A stretch of 64,000 bases of DNA from Seiridium cupressi (lineage: Eukaryota > Ascomycota > Sordariomycetes > Amphisphaeriales > Sporocadaceae): assembly GCA_036674765.1 (NCBI GenBank), contig JARVKI010000001.1, positions 992,001 to 1,056,000 of the forward strand, in the 5' to 3' direction. The notes beneath the pieces were generated by a model. The model was not told the origin of the DNA. It was given only the letters and a program-made list of their open reading frames with translations, and made no database searches. Positions 35,101 to 47,666 of the stretch are shown piece by piece. The translations under genes were made by a program, and so were the position numbers. The first letter of the stretch is position 1, and each line of letters starts with the position of its first letter.

Positions 35101-36280
35101 CTAATTTGGGTGATGGTGGAGGCGAGAATTGTACACCCGTATCTTTGTATTCTGGTTTGGCAGCAGGAGGGTTCTCGTCATCTTCGCGGATTCCGCCTTC
35201 AAGTCTGTCAAGAACTGTGGCGTTCATAAAAAGGCGTCCGCGTGCAACACTGCCCGGCCGGATTAGACTGTCACTACTCATATTGCGGCGGTGGGTCTTA
35301 TGCGCCGTCTTGGACAAAACGCTGTCCCGGCTCTGGGTCCTCACGTGTCGTGCATTCGACATGACGCTCTGTCGACCGTCGGGGTCAGTCTCGTACTCCT
35401 CGTCGTCGTCAAAGTTCAGCTCGTCAGCAAGGCTATGGCCGTTGACCTTGTTGGGAAGCACGGAATATCGGAGGCTATTCGTTAAGCTCATTGTCCTGAT
35501 GCTGCCACCGTCGTTGTCCTTTGCACCATCTTCTAGTTCTGCTTCACTGCTCTGGTGTCCATTGGCGGCCTGCGCAGCCTGGTAGTGGGCTACCTCATCG
35601 AGAATGGCCTGTAGCCTGGTGTCCGCTACGTGGAGTTTTCTTTCAAATTTGCGACGCTCCTCTTCCCAGCCGTCTTTTTCTTTCGCCCATAAGTCGTGCA
35701 CTCTCTCTGAATCCTCTTCCTGGCTGCGTACTTTCTTCTGGGCAGTCTCAAGGCGCCGTTTGGTGTCTGTGATAGCATCAACGGCTTCATCCCGCTCTCG
35801 GGCTAACTCTCCCAAGGCCGAAGAAGTGCCACCTTCAAGCAAAGCGAGCTGACGCTTCAGAGACCTGCTCTCCTTTGCAGTGTTCAGAAGACTTGTTTGA
35901 AGAGACTCCTGCTCTTCACGTGTGGTATGAAGCGTAGCTTCAAGACTTTCGATGAACTTGAGCTTTTCCTCCTGGTCCCTCCGAAGAGTGAGTATCTCCG
36001 AAACCAAGTTTGCGTGCAGAGTTGGCGTGAAACGGCGAGGGTCCAGGATGCTGATGGACTCATCGAGGATAACATCTTTCGAAGCGCGCTTCGAGTGCTT
36101 TTCGGCCCTGTCTGAAGGCAGCGGTGGAGGTGACGAGTTCGTCTCTGGTGGTGTCGCCGACCTACGCGACCTTCTCGAGCCTCTGGATGGTGTCCTGTAC
36201 GGTGTATCGGATGGTGTGGGCAGCGAGGCCGCAACGGTGCTGCCCAGCACGTCCTCGGGCTCGGTTTGCCACCCGCTCAT
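32163..36280 (-). CDS. apsA: Cortical nuclear-migration protein ApsA/Num1 with C-terminal PH domain
   Basis: Two exons, complement(32163..33190, 33247..36280), encode 1,353 residues. The N-terminus is Ser/Pro/Arg-rich. A coiled-coil (about 85-235) starts with RRFTPTLHANLVSEILTLRR, the typical Mcp5/Num1 region. The middle is long, disordered and Pro/Ser-rich. The PH domain (about 945-1065) has GEWMFKYVRRRKSFG, RHKRWVWLAPYERAILWSSK and, across the 56-nt intron, GKSGRK|LTIQSVLDVKDD. Such PH domains bind PI(4,5)P2 and hold the protein at the cell cortex, where Num1/ApsA anchors dynein and positions nuclei and mitochondria. The extreme C-terminus EDYFRDDPFKGF is a further family signature. It lacks the long tandem repeats found in some homologues. 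The intron has an ACTAAC branch site. The start ATG at 36280 gives MSGWQTEPED. Confidence 0.92.
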
Positions 36281-39200
36281 GGTGTTCGCTTCACCTCCGC
36301 GATTCTAATTCCTGCTTCCTGCCCATTCAGCGCCGCAAATACCGCCCAGGCGATTGGGCTTCTACAAAGAACGTGTTCCGCGCCTTCACGGTTCTGAAGT
36401 GGCGCACGGTCTGGTGATGAGAAGAATAAACTGAGAACGGTCCCGCGGTTTATGTCAACTGACTGCGCCTACCCCTGCGAGTATAGACCAGGATGCGGTC
36501 GTCTCACTATAGTGCAGAATCACTTAAGATGCCCCTGCATATAACGGTCTGGCTCCACCAGTGATTAGCATTGTGCGACCTCAGGAACGCATAAAGGGTT
36601 GCCAGTTCCCTGGGGTTCAGGAAACGCGATCAGACCTTGACCGAGCTTACCTGGTAGTTATTGCAACAATGCGCCGTGTTAGGTAGCACAAATCTAAAAG
36701 GGGTATCCTAGATCAGCGCCTCATCTCAAACCAAACGAGACCAAAAGAGCCGCATCATGCAGTCGAGTCTCACGTATCCGCCCTCCACGTCGGGACTCAT
36801 TGCTTTCACTGTCGCCGATGCAGGTGAATCAAAAAATCAAAAATAAAGAGAACTCTCACCTGGGGCTGCTGCTCACAAACCCTAAAATTGCGCAAGTATT
36901 TAACGCTCCTGAGAGAAGAGGTAGGCTCGATGGAACATGATCGCGGGGCAGTGTTTCCAGGACCAGAATTCATGCGCAGGAAATCAGAGTTCGGTACTTG
37001 AAATTGGGTGTGCTTGAGCGTCTGCTGTCGTCGGCAGAAAAAAGTGACCGCAATGTGATATATGATCGCGTTATCTTGGAGGCCTGGTTGTTGTCGGTAG
37101 CCTGCAAAGCCCAAGTAAGTCAGTATTAGTTTAGAATTGCCAGGGTGCGCCAGGAGAGAATTATTAGAAAACCCGTAGGGAACAAGATACGAGAAACGAC
37201 ATGGGGTAGAGTCCTTACCAATAGCAGCTCATGCAAATGGTAACAAGAGTCAGGACTACATGCGGCTCAGACCAGTGTCTTGAACAAACTGCTCTGGTCC
37301 CTCCAACGGCTAAGACCAGTGAGCACTCGAGGGGTGGGGTGGGTGGGTGATGGTTTGCAAAGGGATCCTGGGCTCGAGATCCGAAGTCGCGTCACGAAAA
37401 GAGAGCGTGCAACGAGGACGGCCATTCGTCGAAGTAGTTTCACTGCAAGTAGAAAGATGGACGACGGATGCCGCAAGCCCAGGCAGTGGTCAAAGCAGGA
37501 GAAAAAAGGAACCCGCGCATATGTACAGCAGCACTAGATGTGATAATACCCACTTGGGTCCTCTCCGGCTCATGAACAGAACCGGGATGTGGTATTAACG
37601 GGCACCCCATCCACGATGCAAAGCGACGACGGGGAACAAGGGTATGCAGTAGCCACGATTTGTCGAGCGAGTGTGGGGACGAGACGAGGTGTCGAGGTTG
37701 CATGTGTCACTGTTCCGTGCATGCATATACTGTATCGCCGCGGCAGCACCGGTGTGAATGGCCATGTATCGAGGCCGTGGTGCCGCAGTCTCCGTCCGTG
37801 ATAGCCAGTGAAGAGTGAAAAGGGGAGGATGGTGAGCAGAGCACGAGGGTGCCTCCAAGCCGCAATGAGCCTCTCGCGGTAGCGCGTCGATACGTGCAAG
37901 ATTGTCAGGGTGAAACGTTCCCGATCGTTGGAATACGCAGGTACAAGGAAGGGATCAGGGATAAGAGAGGGAGGGACCCTGGAAATAGGAGAGCCAGCAT
38001 CAGGCGTGGTACACAATTGAACGACTGACCCTACCGGGGCCTAATGATAGCACTCATCTTGTATTCGCTGCGGGCCTATCGTCTTGGAAGACAAGCGGCC
38101 AACTGGTGCAGACTTCCAAACCTATTTGCAATGAGCAAGAACAAACAAATGGCTGCCGCCGACTTGGTAAAGTGCGGCGGCCGCTAAAGACGACGACGAC
38201 GACGACGCAAACAGTTACTACAACTAGGAAAAGGTAAAACCAGCGGCCAGGTTGCGGACTGCCCACTAATGTAGTGCTCAGCTAGATGCGCAAGCCAATC
38301 GAGCGTTCTGTGGGTACTGGGTCAGGGGGTGGATTCGTGGAACGATGAAGAGCTGCTTGCTCCTCAAAAGCCAAGGAGGGTCTGGAGTTTGGTAGGCCTT
38401 CGACCCTAGACTGTGTTCGTCGAGACACAATGTGACATCGAATAGGAATCGTCTGAGCAGCTGCAAAGCGCAATTTCGCCCATGTAGATCGCTCTCGGAT
38501 ACGCCCAATTGGTAACTTGAAGCCCCGCCGAACAAGATGATTCGGTCGATGGAATATGGAGTACATGAGCCACCAGCCAGACATTGGCCAATTTACCACT
38601 CTGGCCCTGTTGTGTATTTTTTATTTTTTTTTCTGTATCCTTTTCCTGCGTACTTGATCTTATTGTGACCTGTGGTATGGTCAATTGTTACACATATGGC
38701 GGCAGATATCTCCCACGTACTATAATGGGCAACGACCGTCAGTATTGGTGAACCAAACCACCCTGTCAATACTATTCGCTTCCTCTCTAGGATACGCACT
38801 CCCATGAAGTGGACATACGAAGCCAACAAACAAGGCTTCCACTAACACTGTTTAAAACGTCCGGCGCAAGCCACCCACCGTAAAGGTTCAATAAACTTTA
38901 TCCTTCACTCCCAAGTAATCTCAACGTCTCCGTAACATATTGACTACTATGGCAAATTACATCGACAATCTTGTAATCAGAGTGCAGGGAACTGGACGAG
39001 GGAACACGAAACGTAGATACCAATTTTCTGCACTAATACGATGGGTTCGAAACATGCACGACCAACCGCTAACCATATTTGAAATGTTTGTACGTTCCTG
39101 GGCAGCATTATACACGACCCTAATCAACTCGGCTCCTTTGACTTGCAGCAGTTGCAGATGTGCAACTTACTTCTCCAACTTCGGCGACAATTTCAGGCCG

Positions 39201-41801
39201 TGACTCGGATCCTGGTCAGGGCGCCAATTTAATTTACGACCCGGCATAGTCACATCAGTTCATCACCACGACCTGCAGCGACGCCTGTTGTGCCTTGCAG
39301 CTTCGGAACATGCCTCCCCCGTCAGTGGTTCCTAGCCCGAATGGTTTATTCCTCCAGGGTTCTCAATGGAGGCCGCGAGTCCAACCGAAGCAAACACACG
39401 AAAAGGCCCACGCGCCAGAAGCAATCACAGCCTCGCTCAACTAAGCAGATACCCAGACCTCACTTGACAAAGCAGGCTACGCTGTCCAATTGCCCTCCAC
39501 GTGGATTCCGGAGAATGAGGAGCTGAAGCATATTTATTCCAAAGTACGGGCGTGAAAGATCTATTTGCAGGTGCACAGAATGAGTGATATGCGCCACATA
39601 CCTTGAGAGGCGACGTTCGTATTATTACCGTAGTTGGGCATGTGGTCGAGGGTCTTTCGGCGCAAGCGCCTAACCGTATGTAATGAGTGTTGGGCCAAAA
39701 CCTTGCATCCTGAGACCCACCGTCCCAGCTTGACGGAAACTATGGGGCTTCTTGGGGTTTGTGATCAAAGTTCAGGTCGGAGAGAAGACGCTATCGATCT
39801 CGCGAAGAGTGCTTTTCGCAGATCACCTGTGAGCGAATATCGTTGCCCGGTGCGCCGTGGGTCCTCACAAGGGCCGGCCTATTTCTCGTCTTGCGCGCCC
39901 AGTAGACTTCTGCAACGAAAGCCTTCTCTTCGGTATAAGGATCTTTGTAATTCAGCAACCATATTGGGGCACTGCTGAGTCGCCGGGGTGGTATTATTAT
40001 ATTGTGTTAATCTCGGGGACATCGAATTGTGCCTCGCCTATGTAGCATGGGGGCACCGGAATCATCCGGCAAGTGCTAGGGTCATGAACTACCTGCCTTG
40101 CACGCAGCTAGGTAGTACCCTGGCCCATTTATCGCGATCTCGGTTCCTCCTCACCTGGAAGGTTTTAGAGAAGACATGGATTTTGCTACTGCAAAGTGCA
40201 CACGAGAGCTAGCAAAGCAGCCAACAGGAACAAAAGCCCTGGAGGCCCGCGCGCCAGTTCGTCGCTAACTCATGGGTATATGCCGTGCGGCCCGCGGTTC
40301 TAGAGTCACGCCAAACACGCAGAGGCTTGACGAATAGCCAACTAGTCTCGCTTTCCACAGAGCTCCCTCTACGCCTTGAACCCATAACTGTTCCAAGTTT
40401 GGTCCATGATCAATGAAAACTGATCAATGGCGGCCCAACGGTTCTCTCCCGAAACCCCGAAACCCCGCATGGATATATATAAGGCGTTGTATGCCGGGTT
40501 GCTCGGTCCCATGGAGCCGTGACAAAGCCGAGGAGCACTTGGCCATGTGCGCTTTGGCAGTCTGGCTGCGCGACCTGAACACCCACCCTGCCACTAGACT
40601 AACGGCTATCTGTAACCGCGGACTGCTGTACGACTCATGCTGCATCGCCCCAGCTTCTGAGCACTATAGACGTGCATTCCCGGCAGTGATTAGCTGCGCG
40701 TCAATCTGCATTGCTGCAGTATGCAGCTCATAGCTCCGCTCACTGGTTGATAGTCTTCCGGAATATACCCGCGTCCTAGGCCGAGCGCCAATTACGACAG
40801 AATGAGCCATGAGACTAGAATCACTACGGAGTGCTATTCAAATTGAAAAATACGGCTGGTGCCAAATAGATTGACGTAATTCTAAATAAAAGTCTACCAA
40901 GGTTACAACGCGGCTGTGATTTCGAGCTGACTGGGATGACGGTCGTCAAAGTCTTCAGGCTACTCTGATGCCTCAAGATACCCTTGACGATTTACATCGA
41001 AAAGGGACCATCACTATGTGTAGCGGATCGTGATGATCCCGTCTGTGTTGTCATGTCTCGGGAACCAGGAGTCCAGGTCCACAGACGTCTGCAACTCGTA
41101 CTGCAACCTCAGCATCTTGGATACGACCATTTCAAGATTAATACACCAAATTACCTCCACATTGGCTATTCTAGGATTCTCTTGAATTTATCATTGCACA
41201 CGTCTAGACATGCATATGTACACAAACAGCCCCTGAAGTGGTGGCACACGTAATCACTTTTCGGAAATCGGGACGCAGCCAGCTTGGCATATTTTTGCAC
41301 TGTCGGACTAACGTTTATCTTTGCGCCCGAGATTAAGTGAGGCTTACGCATTAAAGTGTGTGATGATATCTGCAAGCTTATACGCATCACAAAAGATTCA
41401 CTCTAGACAAAGTCCCAAATACAATATCATCACTTCTAACCACATGGTGCTGGTGCTGTTCGAAAAGCTGCGAGGGTCAATGTCTAGTTGACTTAATTGT
41501 TCTCCTAAGACGACAGATTGACCACATCGACCCTTGAATGTGAGCATCAGCATCAGCATCACCATCATCCAGGGGCTGTTGAGTCGATTTACGATTGGTG
41601 GGAAGAAGTCAGTTGTACCAGATAAGAGAAATTATCTTGCGTGTTTGGATGTATTTCAATACACCGGTTGGGAGCAATAATATACTTGAATACGACTATA
41701 TGTGTAGAAGCGCTTGGGCTAGACAAGCTCAATTAATTCAAAGGGACAGCGGTGCGCTTAACACCATGAACGGGCCACCATGAAAACAAGAATAACCGAT
41801 A
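36281..41801. other. 5.5 kb gene-free interval
   Basis: No ORF longer than 148 codons and none with domain signature or good splice partners. Simple repeats include a (GAC)n run near 38190-38206, a T-rich tract near 38610-38632 and an (AGCATC)n run near 41543-41562. The apsA promoter is at the left end, and the 3' flank of the leftward membrane protein is at the right. A TATATATAAG motif at 40474 lies only 8 bases before an 80-codon Cys-rich ORF, which I rejected. Confidence 0.5.
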
Positions 41802-43208
41802 TTATTCCTTCCCACTTGGACTGCCACGCTTCTCTATTGCTCCTTTGCCGACGGTAATCGGATATTTGTCCAGGCTCTCGTACCATTGGATAACACTACC
41901 GAGCTGGTCGCACAACGTTAGCAGATAGGGACAAGATAGACGGAAGATCCTGCAACAGCTTGACTCACCAAGAAGGCCCAAGACCCAATGAACGTCGCGA
42001 GAACCGAGGCATAGGCCGCCGACTCGTTCTCACTCGCAAAGCCCAGGGCGCCACAAATCGTAAACCCAAAGGCTCCGATCAGGTTCCAGAAACCGATATG
42101 CCATCCTAGAGTCCCGAACGCAGGCGTATACCAATTCGGTTGCGTCTCCAACATGAAGAGCCAGCCAGAGATGATGAAGCCGCTGCCGCCCACCACCTGA
42201 GGTAGCCAGTAAATTCCGTTGGCGACCGGGACAGATAATGCGTCGTAAATAGGCGGCAAGCCAGTAAGACCTGCGATCCAGAATATAGTGGCGCCGAGAA
42301 ATTGAGAGAAGCAAGCCAGGAAGCCAATCTCACGGAAGTAATGTGTTCGAAGCTCTTTGGATGTGGGCCACCATTCCCAGGAGCGTGTGGTATCTCCACT
42401 ACTATCTTTTGTTGTGATGAATGACCGCTTTTCAGCGTGGTGATGCGAGCAGCTGGCCGGATTAGGTCGGAGTTGCACACTCCCCCGGCTCTCGAGGGCC
42501 TCCTCGAGCGCCCAGCCGAAGCAGTCGGTTCTATTCTCATTGACGGCTTCGAACATCAACAGAACAGAGCCGATTTCAAATATGGTGGCACCAATAAAAG
42601 CCGTGATGCCGCCACCCGAGTCTACTTCGCCGCTGAATTCAGTCGAAGGGTCCTGCACGGGCAGCCAGACAAAGAAGCCATTGAAGACCCAAACCACGGA
42701 GCCTGGGAGAGCACGGGTCAGCCTCGACATGTGTTCACATTGGGACATAGATGGTAGTGATAGAATATTACGTAGAAGTTGAGGTGTGAGACTTACCAAG
42801 TGTGAATATCGTGGCGACATCGTAACTCACGTCCCAGATGGGATACCGCACTACCATCTTCCGGAGCCCACGAAGCAGCCCTCTCAGCGTGTCCGACCCA
42901 CCCGGGTGTGACACGACGCCATGCCCATCCTCACGGCCGTCTCCCGGTGGCACTACCACCGCATGCCGCCCCTTGCGATTGTCGCGGGACCGCCAGAGAT
43001 GGTACACGCCCGGTGCGGCCACGGGCTTGACGCCAGGCGCGGTCCCACTGCTTTCCGGCTTGGCGTCCCCGTTCACCGCCTCGGCCGCTGGCTGGGACTG
43101 CCTGTTCCCTGCGTCTACATATGCTTTGGTCGGGTTGAGAAATGGCACTGGCCCAACGATGTGGTGCGCGTGGCTTGGGTGCCTCTGGGACTGTAGTCGC
43201 GGCGTCAT
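41802..43208 (-). CDS. Six-helix integral membrane protein, unknown function
   Basis: Three exons, complement(41802..41903, 41969..42702, 42797..43208), encode 415 residues. About 115 polar N-terminal residues precede MVVRYPIWDVSYDVATIFTL. Six hydrophobic segments follow: VVWVFNGFFVWLPV, ITAFIGATIFEIGSVLLMF, FLACFSQFLGATIFWIAGL, YWLPQVVGGSGFIISGWLF, FWNLIGAFGFTICGALGF, and AYASVLATFIGSWAFL|LGSVIQW. Both introns (94 and 65 nt) fall inside membrane segments and close in frame. The last exon ends YESLDKYPI followed by a basic tail. It belongs to a widespread family of fungal integral membrane proteins whose function I do not know. No transport motif is recognisable. It is divergent from the dehalogenase-like gene across 768 bases. 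Confidence 0.85.
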
Positions 43209-43976
43209 GACTGCAGTCGCGGCGCGGCTGTTGCTGATGACGTCAAGTTTAACTGCTTGTTCCGAGAGGCTCGATTCCAGAATCTAGTCACGATTGAATC
43301 CGCTTGTGGTCATTGGAAATTCGGCCGATCCGTTGAACCCATTGACATAAGCATCGTCTTGGCTTTGCGATTCGGTCGGCGAGGTCTCAGTCAACAAGCA
43401 AGTGCTAGCGAACTCTCATTCATTCCACGTTCCCTGTTTTTTCCACGACAACCTAATAATACAGCCCCTGTCCGTGAGACCCGCCCCTACGACATAAATA
43501 CAGAGGTCCAGCTTGGATCGCTTTCAGGGCTAGTAAAGCATGTTGATTACTGAGATTCAATCGGGAATAAGATACAAGGCTGCATTTAGAACGCAAAATG
43601 CTCAGTAGTCAGCTGCAGGTAGGGATATCGTCGGTCGTCTTCTAGATTCTCAAGCAAAGAGCCATAGATCGGTATCAATGCTCTGGCCTACAGTCCGATC
43701 TGTAGTATGATTCTTCTCAAATTGTCGTTGGAATCCAGCATCAGCGTCCCGAGTTCAGTCTGTACATGTTAATCGACCAGTGTCGTGGTCCAAACAGATG
43801 TTTATAAGCATGATTCCAGGATAATCATCTCGGCCAACCCCGCATCGCTCTGATCCGAGGTCTTCTTAGCCCAAGTGTGCCTAGCACTTACAATTTTTCA
43901 ACACTCCCCATTTCGTGCACCTATACCCATCTGCCTGCAACCGCTGCTTTTATTAGCCATATACATAGTCCCCACT
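43209..43976. other. Divergent promoter between membrane protein and HAD genes
   Basis: This 768-base gap separates two divergent start codons. No coding sequence is supported. It includes an open frame continuous with the HAD gene but starting from a non-ATG codon (43875). Confidence 0.5.
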
Positions 43977-44789
43977 ATGGGTGAAATCGATCCTAGACTT
44001 GGCGGCTTGCCGAGATTTGGGGAAACCAAAATCCTCTTCTTTGACGTTTTCGGCACAGTTGTCGATTGGCGCTCATCCGTGACCGCTGAGCTCATCAAGC
44101 AGGGAAAGGAGAAGGGCAGTTCTTCAAACACCCCCGAATCGTTACAACAGCGGATTAGGGAGTTGACAAAGGACGACTGGGCCAATTTCGCGCAGCAATG
44201 GAGGGCTAGTTACGGCAAGTTCACCACATCGTTCGTCCCAGGCGAGACGGAGCCCAAGGATATTGATACCCACCATTACGATAGTCTAATCGAGCTCCTC
44301 CAGACCTGGGGAATCAAGGGGGCATTCAGCGATGAGGAGATTCGGGATCTAAGTCTGGTATGGCACCGGCTGTCACCGTGGCCCGACTCCTCGAAGGGAC
44401 TCGCGCTTCTGAACACCAAGTATCAGACATCCACGCTGTCCAACGGCAACGTAGAGCTTCTGCGGGATCTTAAGGACTTTGGCAAGCTTTCATTTCAGCA
44501 TGTGGTTTCGTCATGGGAGTTCGAAGCATACAAGCCACACCCTTCTGTCTACCTTGGGGCAGCTCAGAAAAATAACTTTGAACCAAAGGAATGCGCCCTC
44601 GTGGCTGCTCATCTGGGTGATCTGAGGGCGGCGAAGAATTTGGGCTTTCGGGCGATTTACGTGGAGAGGCCGCGGGAGGAGGCGTTTTCAGCAGATGCTG
44701 TAGCGGAAGCAAGACATTGGGTGGATATGTGGATTGCTGAAAATGAAGAAGGTTTCGTTGAGGTGGCTAAGAAACTTGATATTTCATAG
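43977..44789 (+). CDS. Haloacid dehalogenase-like hydrolase (2-haloacid dehalogenase type)
   Basis: A single exon encodes 270 residues. HAD motif I is ILFFDVFGTVVDWRSS, with nucleophile Asp23 and the FGT/D pattern of L-2-haloacid dehalogenases. Motif II is STLSNGNVELL (Ser/Asn), motif III Lys is in SWEFEAYKPHPSVY, and motif IV is LVAAHLGDLRAAKNLGFRAIYV. The helical cap lies between motifs I and II. Bacterial relatives hydrolyse the carbon-halogen bond of 2-haloacids through an Asp ester; many fungal members have unknown substrates, so dehalogenase activity is only a family inference. The first ATG is at 43977 (MGEIDPRLGG). Upstream in-frame codons lack an ATG. No targeting signal remains with this start. 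Confidence 0.9.
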   Translation: MGEIDPRLGGLPRFGETKILFFDVFGTVVDWRSSVTAELIKQGKEKGSSSNTPESLQQRIRELTKDDWANFAQQWRASYGKFTTSFVPGETEPKDIDTHHYDSLIELLQTWGIKGAFSDEEIRDLSLVWHRLSPWPDSSKGLALLNTKYQTSTLSNGNVELLRDLKDFGKLSFQHVVSSWEFEAYKPHPSVYLGAAQKNNFEPKECALVAAHLGDLRAAKNLGFRAIYVERPREEAFSADAVAEARHWVDMWIAENEEGFVEVAKKLDIS

Positions 44790-47666
44790 ATATCACAGGT
44801 TTGGGGGTCGGCCGCGCGAGATAGACCCTACACCCAGAACGCAGAGCCTAGTAAGGCGCTCTTCAATATCGCCGATAGCAGGTTGGGATCGTTCAATCGA
44901 CTGGGTCTGTTTATCTTCATGTTGAGGGAGTCGAGATGGATGGATCGTGGTATATGTTCAATATCTCCAAGCGGTGATATTTGGCTCGTCCTGGTTGGGT
45001 TCTCTGAGTTTGCTACTTGAACCCTCTAGCATTACTTCATAATAACATGTGACGCATGGCCGTTTATGCTGGTCGATTCATTATCATTACTGGGGTAGCC
45101 AATATGAAGGGCAAGGTCCCTGGGACAAGAGTTGCCGTTTGAGCGGTCGGGAATTGTCCCGTCTCGGTGCACCCTCAAGCGGATGCAGTTTCCGACGAGA
45201 ACAGATATGCTCTGTCTTCTGGGTCGAGATTTAGCTGACTGAAACCGTTAGTACTTAAATATACTCGATGGTGACTGAAGCAAGAGTTCCGAGGGGAAAG
45301 AGGACATCAAGAAGCATATCTAACGTTCAACGGCCGTAAAGCATCTGCTGCGGTTTTGGCAGTGCCCAGCACATTAGTTGGTTATCCCGTGAGCGTTACG
45401 GCAGCGTTGACAGGCATTCGCGACGCAATGCAAGGGCGGGCTTTCACCGCGGGCAGCGGGCCGGCTTAGTATCATATCATGACAAGATTAAGCCGTTGAG
45501 AGCCTGTATCCAGCACGGAAAAGCAGTTCTTGCCCGAGCCTAGGGTGCCAGCCCGCTTTCGTTATGTACTTTCAAGGGTGCAAACAGGTGTGTTCGTCCT
45601 GACTGTGATGTCGGTATGGGTAGGAACGACAGGTATCAACCTGGGGCTGCAATAGATTCTACAGTTCCGGTTGAGAAGTTCAAGCATGAGGCCCGTGTCT
45701 CACCCGCTCAGAGGCATGGATGGGCTCGCATCGCGGTTGTTGGCGGTGGGGGATGGGTTTTGAGACAACATTGTGGCGCCAACGGCTCGGAACGATTTCA
45801 AGTCATTGATTCGCTATTGTCCAATCCATCCGTGGTCTCGGGACAACAGTCCATATGGCGCCACCATTGCCGAAGACATAAGCCCCAGAATTTACAAGGG
45901 AACCAAACTCGTAGCACCAAAGTACCCCTTGGCGAAGACGAACATCACGGTCTCGGTCTGGGGCCGGTCAGGACCAGACGGTAGTGCAGTGCAAGGAAGG
46001 GCCTCATAGTAGTACTTATCACTTCGAGGAAGCCAAGCAGTCGCGACAATTGACTCGGGCAACAAGTCTTTCCAATACAAAAGAGGAGGGTGCTTACTCT
46101 AAATCCCCTCGGTGTAAGCGAGTTTTGGCAAGGGTTGGATGCGATTCCGGCGCCGTGAATATCGATAATTAGGGCATGACACTCCAGCCGCCGGGCTCTG
46201 GAAAACTTCCCCGCCCGCGCTACTCTTGTTCGTTGCTTTTTTTCTCTTTTAGAGCTCAAGACGCAGCCAGGATGTGGTGCGGCAATTGGGCGGCGGCACA
46301 TCATCGCTGCAAAGGGTCGTGGGGGAGTCGACATTGATGTGCCTTCGCTTGACGAGACAATCAATTAAAAATCACGATGAGATCTGATACTCAGTGAACC
46401 GGCTGCAAGGGATAGCTACATATGGTTGAAAGGGGTACATGTACGTACTACCTATCGCACGTGAGATTGAAGTGATGAGTTCCACCCTCGCCATGTGGGA
46501 AATGCGTTTTTGTGGCACCTGGAACCATGAGCCAGAGCCTGGCAAAAGCCCCATCATGCGTACATTAGACCGGCAGGAGGTTTGCGAATACTGCACTGGT
46601 ATTGGCTAGAGCAGCGTCGTGCCGCAGTGCCCATGCTACAGCAGAAGCTGCAGTGTGAGAGAACCACGTATCTGCTTTCTACAGCATATGCGGTGACTTT
46701 CTAAGCCTCGATACCATCTGCTCTGCATACTCTCGCACACTGGCTTTCTTTTCCGTTTCTGAGGAACTGCACGCACCTGGCACCAATCTCATACCTAGGT
46801 ATGCGTGCAGCATTCGGTGCACGTGTGCGATGGTCGACCGAGGCACTGCTGCAAAGGCGGACATGATGTCTTCTCGAATTAGCCGAATCGCCGGGGGCTT
46901 GGGTTTCCGTTGAACTAGATACATTGTAGGCACAAGATAAGGATCCGATCAAGAGCACAACGTCGTAGGTTAGGTATGTTAAACTTGGATCCAGTCATCC
47001 CTACTTCCGACATGTTCCTCAATCGACCGTGCGCTCCCGTGCCTATCCGTCGAATATTTAACGTTGGGCAAGTGTGCACACAGGCTCTGCTTGTACATAC
47101 GGAGAATGCGTGCGATATGCAATGCTCACGTTTCTGAGGCACATGCTACAACACCTGTGCTTTCTGCAGCTCAGGGACATCTGATACACTTTCTTTTATT
47201 TCCTTCTTCCTGTGATTTGTGATGACGAGCATCGGGTGCGCATTTCGGGGAGGCCGCCCCTCGAGTGACAAATATGAGTGTTAAACTTTGCCAGAGACTT
47301 CAGCCCTCCAAAAGTCTGTTCTACATACTACGTGTTTGGGTTCATTGCAGGACATCCACCGTATTCATATCTAGATAATGATCTGATCTTGTGCATTTGA
47401 CCAAGCGCCAAGACACCCTTCCCTCTGGCTTCTCCATGACTTTATCCCCGTTCCACCACCAGGCCACAATAGCAACTATATACACATGCTATAGCTCTCC
47501 GCAAGCCGCCTCACCAGGTAGAACGGCGTCAGGCTGTTCCCCACGGCCACGTGCAAGATCGGGCAAGGCCAAAAAGAGCGTCCGTCCTAGTATACACAGT
47601 ACATCCGAGACGGCGAGACGGCGAGACGGCGGTGCGACGACACTTGCAGGTACTCACCTATTTATG
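44790..47666. other. 2.9 kb gene-free interval
   Basis: Only short ORFs without domain signature occur. A tandem (CGAGACGG)n-like repeat lies near 47607-47632. I see no gene. Confidence 0.5.

Noticed and set aside
34035..35585. 516-codon plus-strand ORF
   Set aside because: It lies fully antisense to apsA, whose reading frame has coiled-coil and PH signatures. The antisense product is Ser/Leu/Arg-biased without any domain, as expected for a shadow frame.
39035..39060. GGGTTCGAAAC, resembling a tRNA B-box
   Set aside because: It lacks the final CC of the B-box and no A-box or cloverleaf is found upstream. Other GGTTC matches fall in coding sequence.
40491..40733. 80-codon Cys-rich ORF just after a TATATATAAG motif
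   Set aside because: The ATG is only 8 bases from the TATA-like motif, so transcripts would start downstream of it. There is no signal peptide and no family.
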